Assembly: GCA_016703005.1 (NCBI GenBank)
Contig: JADJCX010000035.1
Location: 87,256-151,255 of the forward strand
Source: Flavobacteriales bacterium
Lineage (GTDB): Bacteria > Bacteroidota > Bacteroidia > Flavobacteriales_F > PHOS-HE28
DNA length: 64,000 nt
Reading direction: 5' to 3'
Shown here: positions 29,091 through 37,785 of the stretch, in pieces
Layout: every line of letters begins with the position of its first letter
Numbering within the stretch: position 1 is the first letter of the stretch
The notes under the pieces: generated by a model
Seen by the model: the letters and a program-made list of their open reading frames with translations, nothing else
Databases searched by the model: none
What the model was told of the DNA's origin: nothing
Made by a program: the position numbers and the translations under genes

Positions 29091-30389
29091 TCAGACGATC
29101 ATCCCCGCCGCCACCGTCTCGTTGGTCGATTCGTCCACCAGGATCAAGCTGCCCGTGAACCGATTGCGTTGGTACTTGTCGAAGTGCAACGGCACTGTGG
29201 TGCGCAGCTGTACACGACCGATGTCGTTCATACGGATGGTCTGGTCGCCATCGGCTTTGTGCAACGAACTGATGTCCATGCGGTACTTGACTTCCTTGAT
29301 CACGCAGCGCGCGTCCCGGCTGTTGTGCTTCACGGCGTATTTGCCGTTCACTAGCAGCGGCCGTTCGTTGAACCAGCACAGCATCACATCCACATCCTGG
29401 CTGCTCTCCGGCAGATTGTTGGCGCCAACGATCACGTCCCCGCGACTGATGTCGATCTCGTCCGCAAGGGTCATCACCACGCTTTGGGGGGCGAAGGCCT
29501 CATCCACTTCGCGCTCGCCGAGGTTGATGCTTTTGATGGTGCTCTGGAAACCGCTGGGCAACACGTTCACCTGATCGCCTTTGCGGAACACCCCGCCGGC
29601 AACGCGCCCAGCGAAACCACGGAAGTCGTGGTGCTCCTGTGTCATGGGCCGCACCACGTATTGCACCGGGAACCGGCGGTCGATGTGGTTGAGGTCGCCT
29701 GCGATGTGGATGTTCTCCAGCAAGTACATCAGCGTTGGTCCTTGGTACCACGGCATGCGCTCGCTGCGGTCCACCACATTGTCGCCCTTCAGTGCACTGA
29801 TCGGTATGTAGCGAATGTCGCGCACCTCAAGCTTGCTGCTGAAATCTTCCAATTCCTTCTGGATGCGCGTGAACGTCGCCTCATCGTATTCCACGAGATC
29901 CATCTTGTTGATGCAGAACACCACATGCGGAATACCGAGCAGCGATGCGATGAACGAGTGGCGGCAGGTCTGCTCCAGGATCCCTTTGCGCGCGTCAACG
30001 AGGATGATCGCCAGGTTCGCGGTGCTGGCACCGGTCACCATGTTGCGGGTGTACTGGATATGCCCCGGCGTATCGGCGATGATGAACTTCCGCTTCGGCG
30101 TGGCGAAGTAGCGGTACGCCACATCGATGGTGATGCCTTGCTCGCGCTCTGCGCGCAAGCCATCGGTGAGCAGCGATAGGTCCACATCGCCGTTCCCGCG
30201 CTTCGCGCTGGCGGCTTCCACCGCTTCCATTTGGTCCTCGAAGATCTGCTTGGTGTCGTAGAGCAAGCGACCGATCAATGTGCTCTTACCATCGTCCACG
30301 CTGCCCGCCGTGGTGAATCGGAGCAGGTCCATATCCAAGTACCCGTGCGTGCTATTGTCTTTCATTTTCCGATCGTCTGATCCTGTCAT
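29091..30389 (-). CDS. cysN: Sulfate adenylyltransferase subunit 1 (GTPase)
   Basis: A 432-residue GTPase subunit of ATP sulfurylase, which drives synthesis of adenosine 5'-phosphosulfate by CysD. G motifs: GSVDDGKSTLIGRLLYDTK (P-loop), DTPGHIQYTRNMVTG, NKMDLVEYD. EF-Tu-like beta-barrel domains follow (FPVQYVVRPMTQEHHDFRGF, DRSERMPWYQGPTLMYLLEN). The ATG at 30389 overlaps the cysD stop as TGATG, supporting translational coupling and this start; MKDNSTHGYL eight codons on is an alternative. Last gene of cysC-cysD-cysN. Confidence 0.95.
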   Translation of the reverse strand: MTGSDDRKMKDNSTHGYLDMDLLRFTTAGSVDDGKSTLIGRLLYDTKQIFEDQMEAVEAASAKRGNGDVDLSLLTDGLRAEREQGITIDVAYRYFATPKRKFIIADTPGHIQYTRNMVTGASTANLAIILVDARKGILEQTCRHSFIASLLGIPHVVFCINKMDLVEYDEATFTRIQKELEDFSSKLEVRDIRYIPISALKGDNVVDRSERMPWYQGPTLMYLLENIHIAGDLNHIDRRFPVQYVVRPMTQEHHDFRGFAGRVAGGVFRKGDQVNVLPSGFQSTIKSINLGEREVDEAFAPQSVVMTLADEIDISRGDVIVGANNLPESSQDVDVMLCWFNERPLLVNGKYAVKHNSRDARCVIKEVKYRMDISSLHKADGDQTIRMNDIGRVQLRTTVPLHFDKYQRNRFTGSLILVDESTNETVAAGMIV

Positions 30390-31294
30390 CAGAAATAGCC
30401 TTCCTTCTTCCTGTCCTCCATCGCCGCCTCGCTCCGCTTGTCGTCCATGCGGCTGCCGCGTTCGGTTACCCGTGAGGAAGCTACTTCATCAATGATCTCT
30501 TCCAATGTGCTCGCCGGCGAATCCACCGCACCGGTGCAGCTCATATCGCCGATGGTGCGGAAACGCACGCGCATCTGGTAAGGTTTTTCCTCCGGCTTCA
30601 GGCGCATCACCGGTGAGTTGGCGTAGATCACGCCATCACGTTTGAACACTTCGCGCTCGTGACTGAAGTAGATGCTGGGGATGGGAATGCTCTCCAACAT
30701 GATGTACTGCCACACGTCCATCTCCGTCCAGTTGCTGATCGGGAAGGCTCGGAAATGCTCACCCGGACGCTTCTTGCCGTTGTAGATGTTCCAAAGTTCC
30801 GGACGCTGGTTCTTCGGGTCCCACTGCCCGAATTCATCTCGGTGGCTGAACACGCGCTCCTTGGCGCGGGCTTTCTCCTCGTCACGACGGCCACCACCGA
30901 TGGCGCAGTCCACCTTGTGTTTCTCCAAGCTGTCGAGCAGCGTTACCGTCTGCAGTTTGTTGCGACTTGCGTAGTAGCCGGTCTCCTCCTGCACGCGCCC
31001 GCTGTCGATGCTTTCCTGCACGCTGCCGACGAACAATTGCGCACCGTGCTCTTTCACCAGTTCATCGCGGAACGTCATCGTCTCTTCGAAGTTGTGGCCT
31101 GTATCCACATGCAACAACGGGAACGGCACCTTCGCCGGGAAGAACGCCTTGCGAGCGAGGTGGAAACACACGATGCTGTCCTTGCCACCGCTGAACAGGA
31201 GCATGGGCCGTTCGAACTGCGCGGCCACTTCACGCAGGATGTGCATGCTTTCGTTTTCGAGTTCCTTCAGGTGTGTCAGTCGGTACGAATGCAT
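30389..31294 (-). CDS. cysD: Sulfate adenylyltransferase subunit 2
   Basis: A 301-residue PP-loop nucleotidyltransferase that forms APS from ATP and sulfate with CysN. The PP-loop is LLFSGGKDSIVCFHLARKA. HVDTGHNFEETMTFRD, GGRRDEEKARAKERVFSHR and AFPISNWTEMDVWQYIMLE are standard, as is the C-terminal SPASTLEEIIDEVASSRVTE. Full length, no defects. It starts 3 bp after the cysC stop and overlaps cysN. Confidence 0.96.
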   Translation of the reverse strand: MHSYRLTHLKELENESMHILREVAAQFERPMLLFSGGKDSIVCFHLARKAFFPAKVPFPLLHVDTGHNFEETMTFRDELVKEHGAQLFVGSVQESIDSGRVQEETGYYASRNKLQTVTLLDSLEKHKVDCAIGGGRRDEEKARAKERVFSHRDEFGQWDPKNQRPELWNIYNGKKRPGEHFRAFPISNWTEMDVWQYIMLESIPIPSIYFSHEREVFKRDGVIYANSPVMRLKPEEKPYQMRVRFRTIGDMSCTGAVDSPASTLEEIIDEVASSRVTERGSRMDDKRSEAAMEDRKKEGYF

Positions 31295-31297
31295 GGA

Positions 31298-31903
31298 TCA
31301 GACCCGCGAAATACGCGGTGCTATGAATTGATGTAGTTCCTGAACGGTGTCCGCTTCCGAACGTCCTGCGGTGTCCAAACGAATAGCCGGTGAAGTCGGG
31401 GCCTCGAACGGCGCACTGATACCGGTGAAGTCTTTCACCTCGCCAGCGCGCGCCTTGGCGTAGAGTCCTTTGACATCCCGCTGCTCACATACTTCCAGCG
31501 GTGTGTCCACGAAGACTTCGAGGAAGTCCTGCTCACCAATGATGTCCTTGGCCAGCTGGCGTATCGCCATGGTGGGGCTCACGAAACAGCAGATGGTAAC
31601 GATGCCTTGCTGTACGAACAGCTTCGCGACTTCCGCAATGCGGCGGATGTTCTCCGTGCGGTCGGCTTCGCTGAAGCCAAGGTTGTTGTTGATGCCGGTG
31701 CGCACGTTATCCCCATCGAGCACCGTCGTGAGGTGCCCGGCGGCATGGAGTTGTTTTTCCAGCGCCAGCGCGATCGTGCTCTTGCCGCTGCCGCTCAATC
31801 CTGTCATCCAGATCACGCAGCCGCGCTGTTGCAGCAGATCCTCCTTGTCGTTACGCGCCAACATGCGGTCGAAAACGGGATGGATATGGGCTGGTGCGGG
31901 CAT
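31298..31903 (-). CDS. cysC: Adenylylsulfate kinase
   Basis: A ~201-residue APS kinase that phosphorylates APS to PAPS. Walker A is WMTGLSGSGKSTIALALEK, followed by LDGDNVRTGINNNLGFSEAD, the FVSPTMAIRQLAKDIIG segment and VFVDTPLEVCEQRDVKGLY. The start is taken as the ATG at 31903 (MPAPAHIHPVFDRML); 18 more in-frame residues upstream are possible but would overlap the -7 box at 31919. No APS or PAPS reductase is present in the window, so the pathway could serve assimilation or sulfation. Confidence 0.94.
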   Translation of the reverse strand: MPAPAHIHPVFDRMLARNDKEDLLQQRGCVIWMTGLSGSGKSTIALALEKQLHAAGHLTTVLDGDNVRTGINNNLGFSEADRTENIRRIAEVAKLFVQQGIVTICCFVSPTMAIRQLAKDIIGEQDFLEVFVDTPLEVCEQRDVKGLYAKARAGEVKDFTGISAPFEAPTSPAIRLDTAGRSEADTVQELHQFIAPRISRV

Positions 31904-31918
31904 TGCGGAAAAGGACCG

Positions 31919-31926
31919 CGAATGTA
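31919..31926 (-). promoter_or_regulatory. -7 promoter box for cysCDN
   Basis: Minus strand reads TACATTCG, as before gcvH, and ends 15 bp before the cysC ATG at 31903. Confidence 0.4.
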
Positions 31927-31975
31927 TGCCTTCGTGTAAGGCGGAAATGCGGCTCAATAGTGCGATCCCCGACGG

Positions 31976-33622
31976 TCAGGAAGCCTTGGCCAGCTTGCTC
32001 TTGCGGTAGCCGTAGGCGAAGTAGCACAACAGTCCCAACACGAGCCAGATGCCGAACCATTTCCAGTTGCTCACGGCCATGCCGGTGAGGAGGTAACAGC
32101 ACGAGACAAGTCCCAGCACCGGGATCAAGGACCATTGCTTGCGGAAGCTGTACCAAGCCATCGCCAAGCAGATCAGGTAGAAGACGATCATGGGGAAGTT
32201 GATGCCGTAGCCGGTCCGTCCCAGTATCCGGTGGAAGTGGTTCTCATCGAACGTGACGATGAGCGCGAGGGCGACCATACCCAACAATGGTGCAATGAAC
32301 TTGGCATTGAAGTAGGGGAGGTGGAAACGCCCGGGCGAACGTGCTTTTCGCGGCATCAGCAGTACGCCGCCGCATACCAGCACGAAGGCGAACAAGGTGC
32401 CGATGCTGGTGAAGTCGAGAATGAAATTCTCGTCGGTGAAGAAGATCGGGATGCCCACCACAAGGCCTGTCACGATGGTGCTGAAGCCAGGTGTCTTGTA
32501 CTTCGGGTGTATGCTGGCAAAGCGTTTCGGCAGCAGGCCGTCGCGGCTCATGCTCATCCAGATGCGTGGTTGGCCAAGTTGGAAAACGAGCATGACGCTG
32601 GTCATGGCCACCACGGCCGCGATGCTCACGATGAAGAGCATCCATTTCACGCCGCGGATCGCGAACACTTCAGCCAATGGATCACTTACGCCCAGCTGCT
32701 TGTAGCTCACCATACCGGTAAGCACGAGCGCGAGGATGATGTAGACAACCGTGCAAACGACCAAGCTCAAGATCATGCCTTTCGGCAGATCGCGCTGGGG
32801 ATTTTTGCTTTCTTCTGCCAACGTGCTCACAGCATCGAAGCCGATGTAGGCGAAGAACACCGCGCTAACGCCCGCCATTACACCCCCGAATCCGTTCGGC
32901 ATCCACGGCGTCCAGTTGTCGATGTCCACGTACGCTACGCCCACGATGATGACCAGAAGGATGATGGCCAGCTTCACCACCACCATGATGTTGCTCACGT
33001 TGCGGCTCTCCTTCACACCGGTATACACCAGCCAGGTGATGAATGCATTGATCGCGAACGCCGGCAGGTCGAAGATGATGCGTAGGTTGCCGAGCAGGGG
33101 AGCAGTGCTCCACGCTGTCATGCCTTCACCCGCCGTGCCGGCATTGAATGCGTTGTGCGCGGCGGTGTAGTTGATCGTCAGCCACTCCGCCATGTGCAAT
33201 CCCAGACCATCTAAAAGATTGGTGAAGTATCCGCTCCAGGCGAAGGCGACGTAGATGTTCCCGATGCTGTATTCCATCAGCAGCGCCCAGCCGATGACCC
33301 ATGCGAAGAGCTCACCGAAGCTCACGTACGCGTAGGTGTACGCACTGCCGCTCACGGGCACACGCGACGCGAAGTCGGCATAGCACAATGCTGTGAAGCC
33401 ACAGGCCACAGCGCATAGGATGAACAGGAACACAACACCCGGCCCACCGCTGAAACAGGCGGTGCCCATACTGCTGAAGCTGCCTGCGCCGATGATCGCC
33501 GCAATGCCGAAGAAGGTGAGATCGCGAAGCGTGAGATGTTTTCCAAGGCTTTGCGCGCCGTGTATCTCGCCCTCGCTGCCGGTGGCCGTGGTGATCGGTT
33601 TCTTGCGGAAAAGCTGGTTCAT
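31976..33622 (-). CDS. APC-family amino acid permease
   Basis: A 548-residue cytoplasmic-membrane transporter with 12-14 helices, of the cationic amino acid transporter-like branch of the APC superfamily. The TM1 motif GIAAIIGAGSFSSMGTACFSGGPGV and TM6-region FFAYIGFDAVSTLAEESKNP are diagnostic; both surround the substrate site. The N-terminus is short and cytosolic (MNQLFRKKPITTATGSEG). It starts 9 bp after the stop of the DAACS transporter, so the two are probably one transcript. Substrate cannot be given from sequence alone. Confidence 0.88.
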   Translation of the reverse strand: MNQLFRKKPITTATGSEGEIHGAQSLGKHLTLRDLTFFGIAAIIGAGSFSSMGTACFSGGPGVVFLFILCAVACGFTALCYADFASRVPVSGSAYTYAYVSFGELFAWVIGWALLMEYSIGNIYVAFAWSGYFTNLLDGLGLHMAEWLTINYTAAHNAFNAGTAGEGMTAWSTAPLLGNLRIIFDLPAFAINAFITWLVYTGVKESRNVSNIMVVVKLAIILLVIIVGVAYVDIDNWTPWMPNGFGGVMAGVSAVFFAYIGFDAVSTLAEESKNPQRDLPKGMILSLVVCTVVYIILALVLTGMVSYKQLGVSDPLAEVFAIRGVKWMLFIVSIAAVVAMTSVMLVFQLGQPRIWMSMSRDGLLPKRFASIHPKYKTPGFSTIVTGLVVGIPIFFTDENFILDFTSIGTLFAFVLVCGGVLLMPRKARSPGRFHLPYFNAKFIAPLLGMVALALIVTFDENHFHRILGRTGYGINFPMIVFYLICLAMAWYSFRKQWSLIPVLGLVSCCYLLTGMAVSNWKWFGIWLVLGLLCYFAYGYRKSKLAKAS

Positions 33623-33631
33623 GATGCGCGA

Positions 33632-34864
33632 CTATTTCTCCAGCATTCCTTCCCACTTGCTCACCACCACCGTTGCAACGGCGTTGCCCACCACGTTGGT
33701 GGCGCTGCGGCCCATGTCGAGCAGGTGATCCACGCCGAGCAGTAAGAGCAACCCGGCCTCCGGGATGTTGAACATGGCCAACGTTCCGGCGATCACCACG
33801 AGCGAGGCGCGCGGCACCCCCGCGATGCCTTTGCTGGTGACCATGAGCACCAACAGCATGGTGATCTGTTGCGAAGCGCTGAGGTCGATGCCATAGGCTT
33901 GCGCAATGAAAAGGCTTGCGAAAGTCATGTACATCATGCTGCCATCGAGGTTAAAGCTGTAGCCCAGCGGCAGGATGAAACTGACGATGCGATTGGGACA
34001 GCCGAAACGTTCCAGTTGTTCCATGGTGCGTGGAAAGGCCGCCTCACTGCTCGCGGTGCTGAAGGCCAGCAACAGGGGATCCTTGATGCGGCTGATGAGC
34101 GTGCCGGTGCGTCGGCCGATGATGAGATAACAAACCAGCATCAGCAAACACCACAACAGCAGGAGACCGAAGTAGAACTGCCCGATGAACTTGCCGTATG
34201 TGCCGAGGATGCTGAGGCCCTTCTGTGAGATCACCGCGGCCATGGCGGCGAATACGGCGAACGGCGCCACGTTCATCACCATGCCGGTCACCTTCAGCAT
34301 CACGTGGCCGAGGCTGTCCATGGCGTTCACGATGGGCGCGCCCTTCTCGCCGAGCGCCGCGCAGGCCACACCCACCATCAGGGCGAAGATCACGATCTGC
34401 AGGATCTCGTTGTTGGCCATGGCTTCCACGATGCTCTTCGGGAAGACGTGCGTGATGAAGTTGCGCAGGGTGAATTCCACGCCCTCCACGCCGCTGCTTG
34501 CTGTTGCATCAGGCAGTGGCAAGCCGAGCGAAACACCGGGTTCGAAGAGGTTCACGAGGAACATGCCCAACAACAGGCTCATCAGGCTTGCGCTGATGAA
34601 CCAAAGCAACGCGCGACCACCGATCCGGCCAACGCTCTTCAGATCGCCAAGTTTTGCCACGCCCACTATGAGCGTGCTCAGCACCAATGGCGCGATGATC
34701 ATCTTCACCAAGCGGAGGAAGATGTCCGTCAGGATCGAGATGTTCTCACCGAAGGCTTTCAGTGAAGCCTCATCCGGATAGGCGCTGCGGTACCATGCTC
34801 CCAACCCTATCCCCAGCACCATGGCAATGAAGATCCAGAGGGTGAGCTTGTTGCTCTTTGTCAT
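33632..34864 (-). CDS. Dicarboxylate/amino acid:cation symporter (DAACS family)
   Basis: A 410-residue secondary transporter of the GltP/DctA type that co-imports glutamate, aspartate or C4-dicarboxylates with H+ or Na+. Family motifs are present: AFSTASSEAAFPRTMEQLE (the serine-rich hairpin), LGYSFNLDGSMMYMTFASL, SKGIAGVPRASLVVIAGTL and LLGVDHLLDMGRSATNVVGN. ATG at 34864 (MTKSNKLTLWIF) is used instead of a TTG three codons upstream. A partial -7-like box, TACATTGC, lies at 34870-34877. It leads the two-gene transporter unit with the APC permease. Confidence 0.92.
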   Translation of the reverse strand: MTKSNKLTLWIFIAMVLGIGLGAWYRSAYPDEASLKAFGENISILTDIFLRLVKMIIAPLVLSTLIVGVAKLGDLKSVGRIGGRALLWFISASLMSLLLGMFLVNLFEPGVSLGLPLPDATASSGVEGVEFTLRNFITHVFPKSIVEAMANNEILQIVIFALMVGVACAALGEKGAPIVNAMDSLGHVMLKVTGMVMNVAPFAVFAAMAAVISQKGLSILGTYGKFIGQFYFGLLLLWCLLMLVCYLIIGRRTGTLISRIKDPLLLAFSTASSEAAFPRTMEQLERFGCPNRIVSFILPLGYSFNLDGSMMYMTFASLFIAQAYGIDLSASQQITMLLVLMVTSKGIAGVPRASLVVIAGTLAMFNIPEAGLLLLLGVDHLLDMGRSATNVVGNAVATVVVSKWEGMLEK

Positions 34865-34896
34865 GGGAGGCAATGTATGCGGAAGGTCCCAAGAAC

Positions 34897-34924
34897 AACG
34901 AAGGGGGCCGCAGCTCCCTTCGTT
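34897..34924 (-). terminator. Terminator of the exbB-tonB-TPR operon
   Basis: 9-bp stem AACGAAGGG / CCCTTCGTT with a 10-base loop, followed in the minus direction by TGTTCTTGGG. It lies 19 bp past the TPR gene stop. Confidence 0.6.
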
Positions 34925-34942
34925 CAGCGGTATCGTCCGGCG

Positions 34943-36643
34943 CTACAACAACGTGCAGTCGGCAGCCGCAAGATCCTTCATTTCGTTCCTCAACAACATC
35001 TCACTGCCGATCTTGGTGTTCGCTGTTCCGGCGTTCAAGTCCCGCACCTTCTCCATCCAACATTTGGCCAAGGGCAGGTTCTTTTCCTGAGTGTAGTAGT
35101 AGTAGCCCAAGTAGAAGTATGCCTCTTCCACGTCCACCTTCTTCTTCTCGATGTTCTCCGGCGTCAAGTGCTTCACCACTTCCTCGTAGAAAGGCTTGGC
35201 CTGCCATGTGGTCCTAGCGGTATCCATGCCCACGTTGGCGCGTGCGCGGCCCAGGTAGCCATCGTACGTTTTGGAATTGCGCTCTATATAGCTGGTCCAA
35301 GCGCTATCGGCCAAGGGGAACATCTTTGCCCGGTTGGCTGCGCTGCCCAAGTAGAAGTAGTCGTTCGCCTTCGCCTCGCCGGCGGCGATCTTTTCCTGCC
35401 ATACCTCCACTTCCTTATCGTAGCGCTTGGCCTTCTTGAACAGATTCGCCGCGTTGAGGTACAGGTCAGGGCGATCGCGGTCCACGCGTACACAGATCAA
35501 ACACATCTCCGCAGCAAGCGAATCGAGGTTACCGCTGGGCAGGCCACCGGTGGTGATCGTGCCTTCGCCCACTTGTTTGGCAAGGCCTTCGTAGATCTTG
35601 CCCATCACCTCCCAATCGCTCGGGATCTCCAGATCGTCCGGTTGTTCGGAGAGGTATTCCTCCATGACCTCCAAGGCTTGCACATGGTTGCCGGCCGCAG
35701 CAAGGTTGTAGCCTTCGATCCGGCGCAGCGAGTTGTCGTTGAGCCCGGTCGCTTTCAAGGCCGTGATCTCGGCAAGTGACTCGTTGTTCTTCCCGATCAG
35801 GTAGAGGAACTTGGCATAACGAACGCGAGCGCTCACGCTGCCCTTGTTCAGTTCCAGGTATTTCTCGTAGTCGGCCGTGGCCTGGTCGTACTGTTTCAGG
35901 CTGAAGTGCGCTTCCGCACGCCCCCTGTATGCGGGCGCGTAGGCGGCATCGTTGGCAATGGCCTTGGTGTATTCCTCGACCGCGCCAGCGGGGTTACGGC
36001 CACTGCGGTGGTACATCAGCGCCTTCTTGGTCAGCGGTTTCGGGTTGAGGCCTTGCAGGTTGATGGCTTTGTTGTATTCCGCTACCGCTTGGGTAGGACC
36101 GCTGCGTGGATCGGCCGCCACGGACATATCGCCGCGGAGGATAAAGATCTCGATATCGCTCGGGTTAAGCTCCTCAGCCTTCGCCAAATAGGCCATGGCC
36201 GTTACGAAGTCAGGGTTCTTGCCAACGGACATGGCCTCGGCTACTTCTCGATAAGCCAGCGACTTGGCTGGCTTGCCGAACTTGTTGGTCTTGTCCTCGG
36301 CCATGGCCAATGCTTCGGTGAACTTGGCCTGCGCTTCGGTTACGTTGCCTTTGGCCCGCAGCGCTTTGCCGATACCCGCATGGTTGAGCGGGAAACGCGG
36401 GTTCACTTCCGCGCCTTTGCGGTAGCAGATCTCGGCACTGTCGCGGCGCTCGTTGTACCAAAAGTTCTCGCCCATGTAGAACCATGCCTCACCACTGGTG
36501 GGGGCGGCCGCGATGGCGACCTTGTATAAACTGGTGGCCTTCTCGAACTGCTCCTTGTCCGTGAGTTGTGTGGCCTCCTGCAACTGTGCGCTCAGGTTGA
36601 GGCTGACAACCGACGCGGCGCAAAGGATGATGCTCTTCTTCAT
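34943..36643 (-). CDS. TPR-repeat protein of the TonB/ExbBD locus
   Basis: A ~566-residue exported protein: signal peptide MKKSIILCAASVVSLNLSAQ, then tetratricopeptide repeats over most of the length (KATSLYKVAIAAAPTSGEAW, AEICYRKGAEVNPRFPLNHA, AYAPAYRGRAEAHFSLKQYD, ATADYEKYLELNKGSVSARV and others). Expected in the periplasm as a scaffold. It is the last gene of the minus-strand unit that begins with exbB, 26 bp after the PstS-like gene. The start at 36643 was chosen for the signal peptide; the long upstream extension is antisense-like. TPR genes at this place recur in Bacteroidota TonB loci, with unknown role. Confidence 0.85.
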   Translation of the reverse strand: MKKSIILCAASVVSLNLSAQLQEATQLTDKEQFEKATSLYKVAIAAAPTSGEAWFYMGENFWYNERRDSAEICYRKGAEVNPRFPLNHAGIGKALRAKGNVTEAQAKFTEALAMAEDKTNKFGKPAKSLAYREVAEAMSVGKNPDFVTAMAYLAKAEELNPSDIEIFILRGDMSVAADPRSGPTQAVAEYNKAINLQGLNPKPLTKKALMYHRSGRNPAGAVEEYTKAIANDAAYAPAYRGRAEAHFSLKQYDQATADYEKYLELNKGSVSARVRYAKFLYLIGKNNESLAEITALKATGLNDNSLRRIEGYNLAAAGNHVQALEVMEEYLSEQPDDLEIPSDWEVMGKIYEGLAKQVGEGTITTGGLPSGNLDSLAAEMCLICVRVDRDRPDLYLNAANLFKKAKRYDKEVEVWQEKIAAGEAKANDYFYLGSAANRAKMFPLADSAWTSYIERNSKTYDGYLGRARANVGMDTARTTWQAKPFYEEVVKHLTPENIEKKKVDVEEAYFYLGYYYYTQEKNLPLAKCWMEKVRDLNAGTANTKIGSEMLLRNEMKDLAAADCTLL

Positions 36644-36669
36644 GATCTGGTTCACTATGCCGACGGCCT

Positions 36670-37596
36670 TCACTCGAACACGATCTCCACTTCGCGGACA
36701 TGGAGGTGTGCTGGAACGAGGCCTCTTTTCAGGATGATCTTCTGGCCTTTCGGGCCGGCTACAAAGGAAGCAAAGCCGGTGCCAAGGCCGCTTTTGCCCT
36801 CCACCACCATCATAACGATACTGCGACGCAACGGATACGACTTGTCCGCCAAGGTGCCTTGTGAGGGAAGCACCGCCTTGGATGTGCCGGATCCAACGGC
36901 AAGGATCTTCACTTGATCGCGCAATGCTCGGCACTGCTCATTGTCCAGGTCGCTGATGGCCGAGAAGGGCAGGAAGCCGATGGCGTCCACGTGGCTGCTC
37001 ACCTGCGATACCAGATCCTCAAAGCCAGTGGCCGCGAACACTTGTGCCTTCAGGCGCGAAGCATCGCCGCCGAGCAACGAATCCACGAGCGTGCGCGCAA
37101 CACCACTGCCGCTGCGGTCGAACATGGGACGGAGGGGTGGGAACACCTCGTACTTAACCCCGGGAAGCGGGGTGCCGCTCAGCCACGATGTCAATTCTTC
37201 GACGGACAGCGAATCCTCGGAGCAGCCTTTGTTGACGATCACCGCAATTCCATCGGTGGCCACTGATTCCACGTGTGGCGCCAGTTGTTTGTTCCGGAAA
37301 AAAGCCTCCTGCTCGGCACCGGGCATGAACGATGCGAATACGGCCCGCACGCTGTCCTGCAACATGGCTTTCAGCAACTCGCCTTCGGGCATGTAGTACA
37401 GGTCGACGTCTGCGTCCTTGTAGTGGTACTCGTACACGGCTTCCTCGATCTCCAGAACGGACCGGAACGACTCATCGGCCAGTATGCTCACGTGGCCGTA
37501 GGTGGGCGTGTCATCGTGCCGTGGGTCGCTGGGCGTGCCGGAGCATGCTGACAGGATCAACAGGACAACACATTCCGGAAGGAAAGTCCTGCTCAC
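36670..37596 (-). CDS. PstS-like periplasmic substrate-binding lipoprotein
   Basis: A 308-residue protein with a lipoprotein signal (ECVVLLILSACSG) and a type II periplasmic-binding fold resembling phosphate-binding PstS: SILADESFRSVLEIEEAVYE, a central DGIAVIVNKGCSEDSLSVEE, and RPMFDRSGSGVARTLVDSLL with the phosphate-loop-like SGSG. VDAIGFLPFSAISD corresponds to the GYIGY-like region. There is no PstCAB transporter nearby. It sits in the TonB operon and its ATG overlaps the preceding small gene by 4 bp. It may sense a ligand for the Exb/TonB system; that is inference. Confidence 0.8.
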   Translation of the reverse strand: MSRTFLPECVVLLILSACSGTPSDPRHDDTPTYGHVSILADESFRSVLEIEEAVYEYHYKDADVDLYYMPEGELLKAMLQDSVRAVFASFMPGAEQEAFFRNKQLAPHVESVATDGIAVIVNKGCSEDSLSVEELTSWLSGTPLPGVKYEVFPPLRPMFDRSGSGVARTLVDSLLGGDASRLKAQVFAATGFEDLVSQVSSHVDAIGFLPFSAISDLDNEQCRALRDQVKILAVGSGTSKAVLPSQGTLADKSYPLRRSIVMMVVEGKSGLGTGFASFVAGPKGQKIILKRGLVPAHLHVREVEIVFE

Positions 37597-37775
37597 CGGT
37601 CGTTACGTTTCCTGTACCACATCCACAGCCGCAGCACACCGTAGCCAGCCAGTATCCCGCCGAGCGCAAGGCGGTAGTCCGGTATCAATTCCATCAGTAC
37701 ATCGGTGAAGAGGAACAAGCCGCCACAAACGATGTAGAACACCGACATGGCCAGAGCGAAGGCGCGCAGGCGCAT
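37593..37775 (-). CDS. Small two-helix membrane protein
   Basis: A 60-residue protein with two hydrophobic helices (FALAMSVFYIVCGGLFLF and LALGGILAGYGVLRLWMW) and a basic C-terminus YRKRNDR. The stop overlaps the ATG of the PstS-like gene (ATGA), and it starts 10 bp after tonB, so it is clearly part of the operon and probably real despite its size. Function unknown; an accessory to the ExbB-ExbD-TonB complex is plausible. Confidence 0.75.
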   Translation of the reverse strand: MRLRAFALAMSVFYIVCGGLFLFTDVLMELIPDYRLALGGILAGYGVLRLWMWYRKRNDR

Positions 37776-37785
37776 GATGCGGAGC

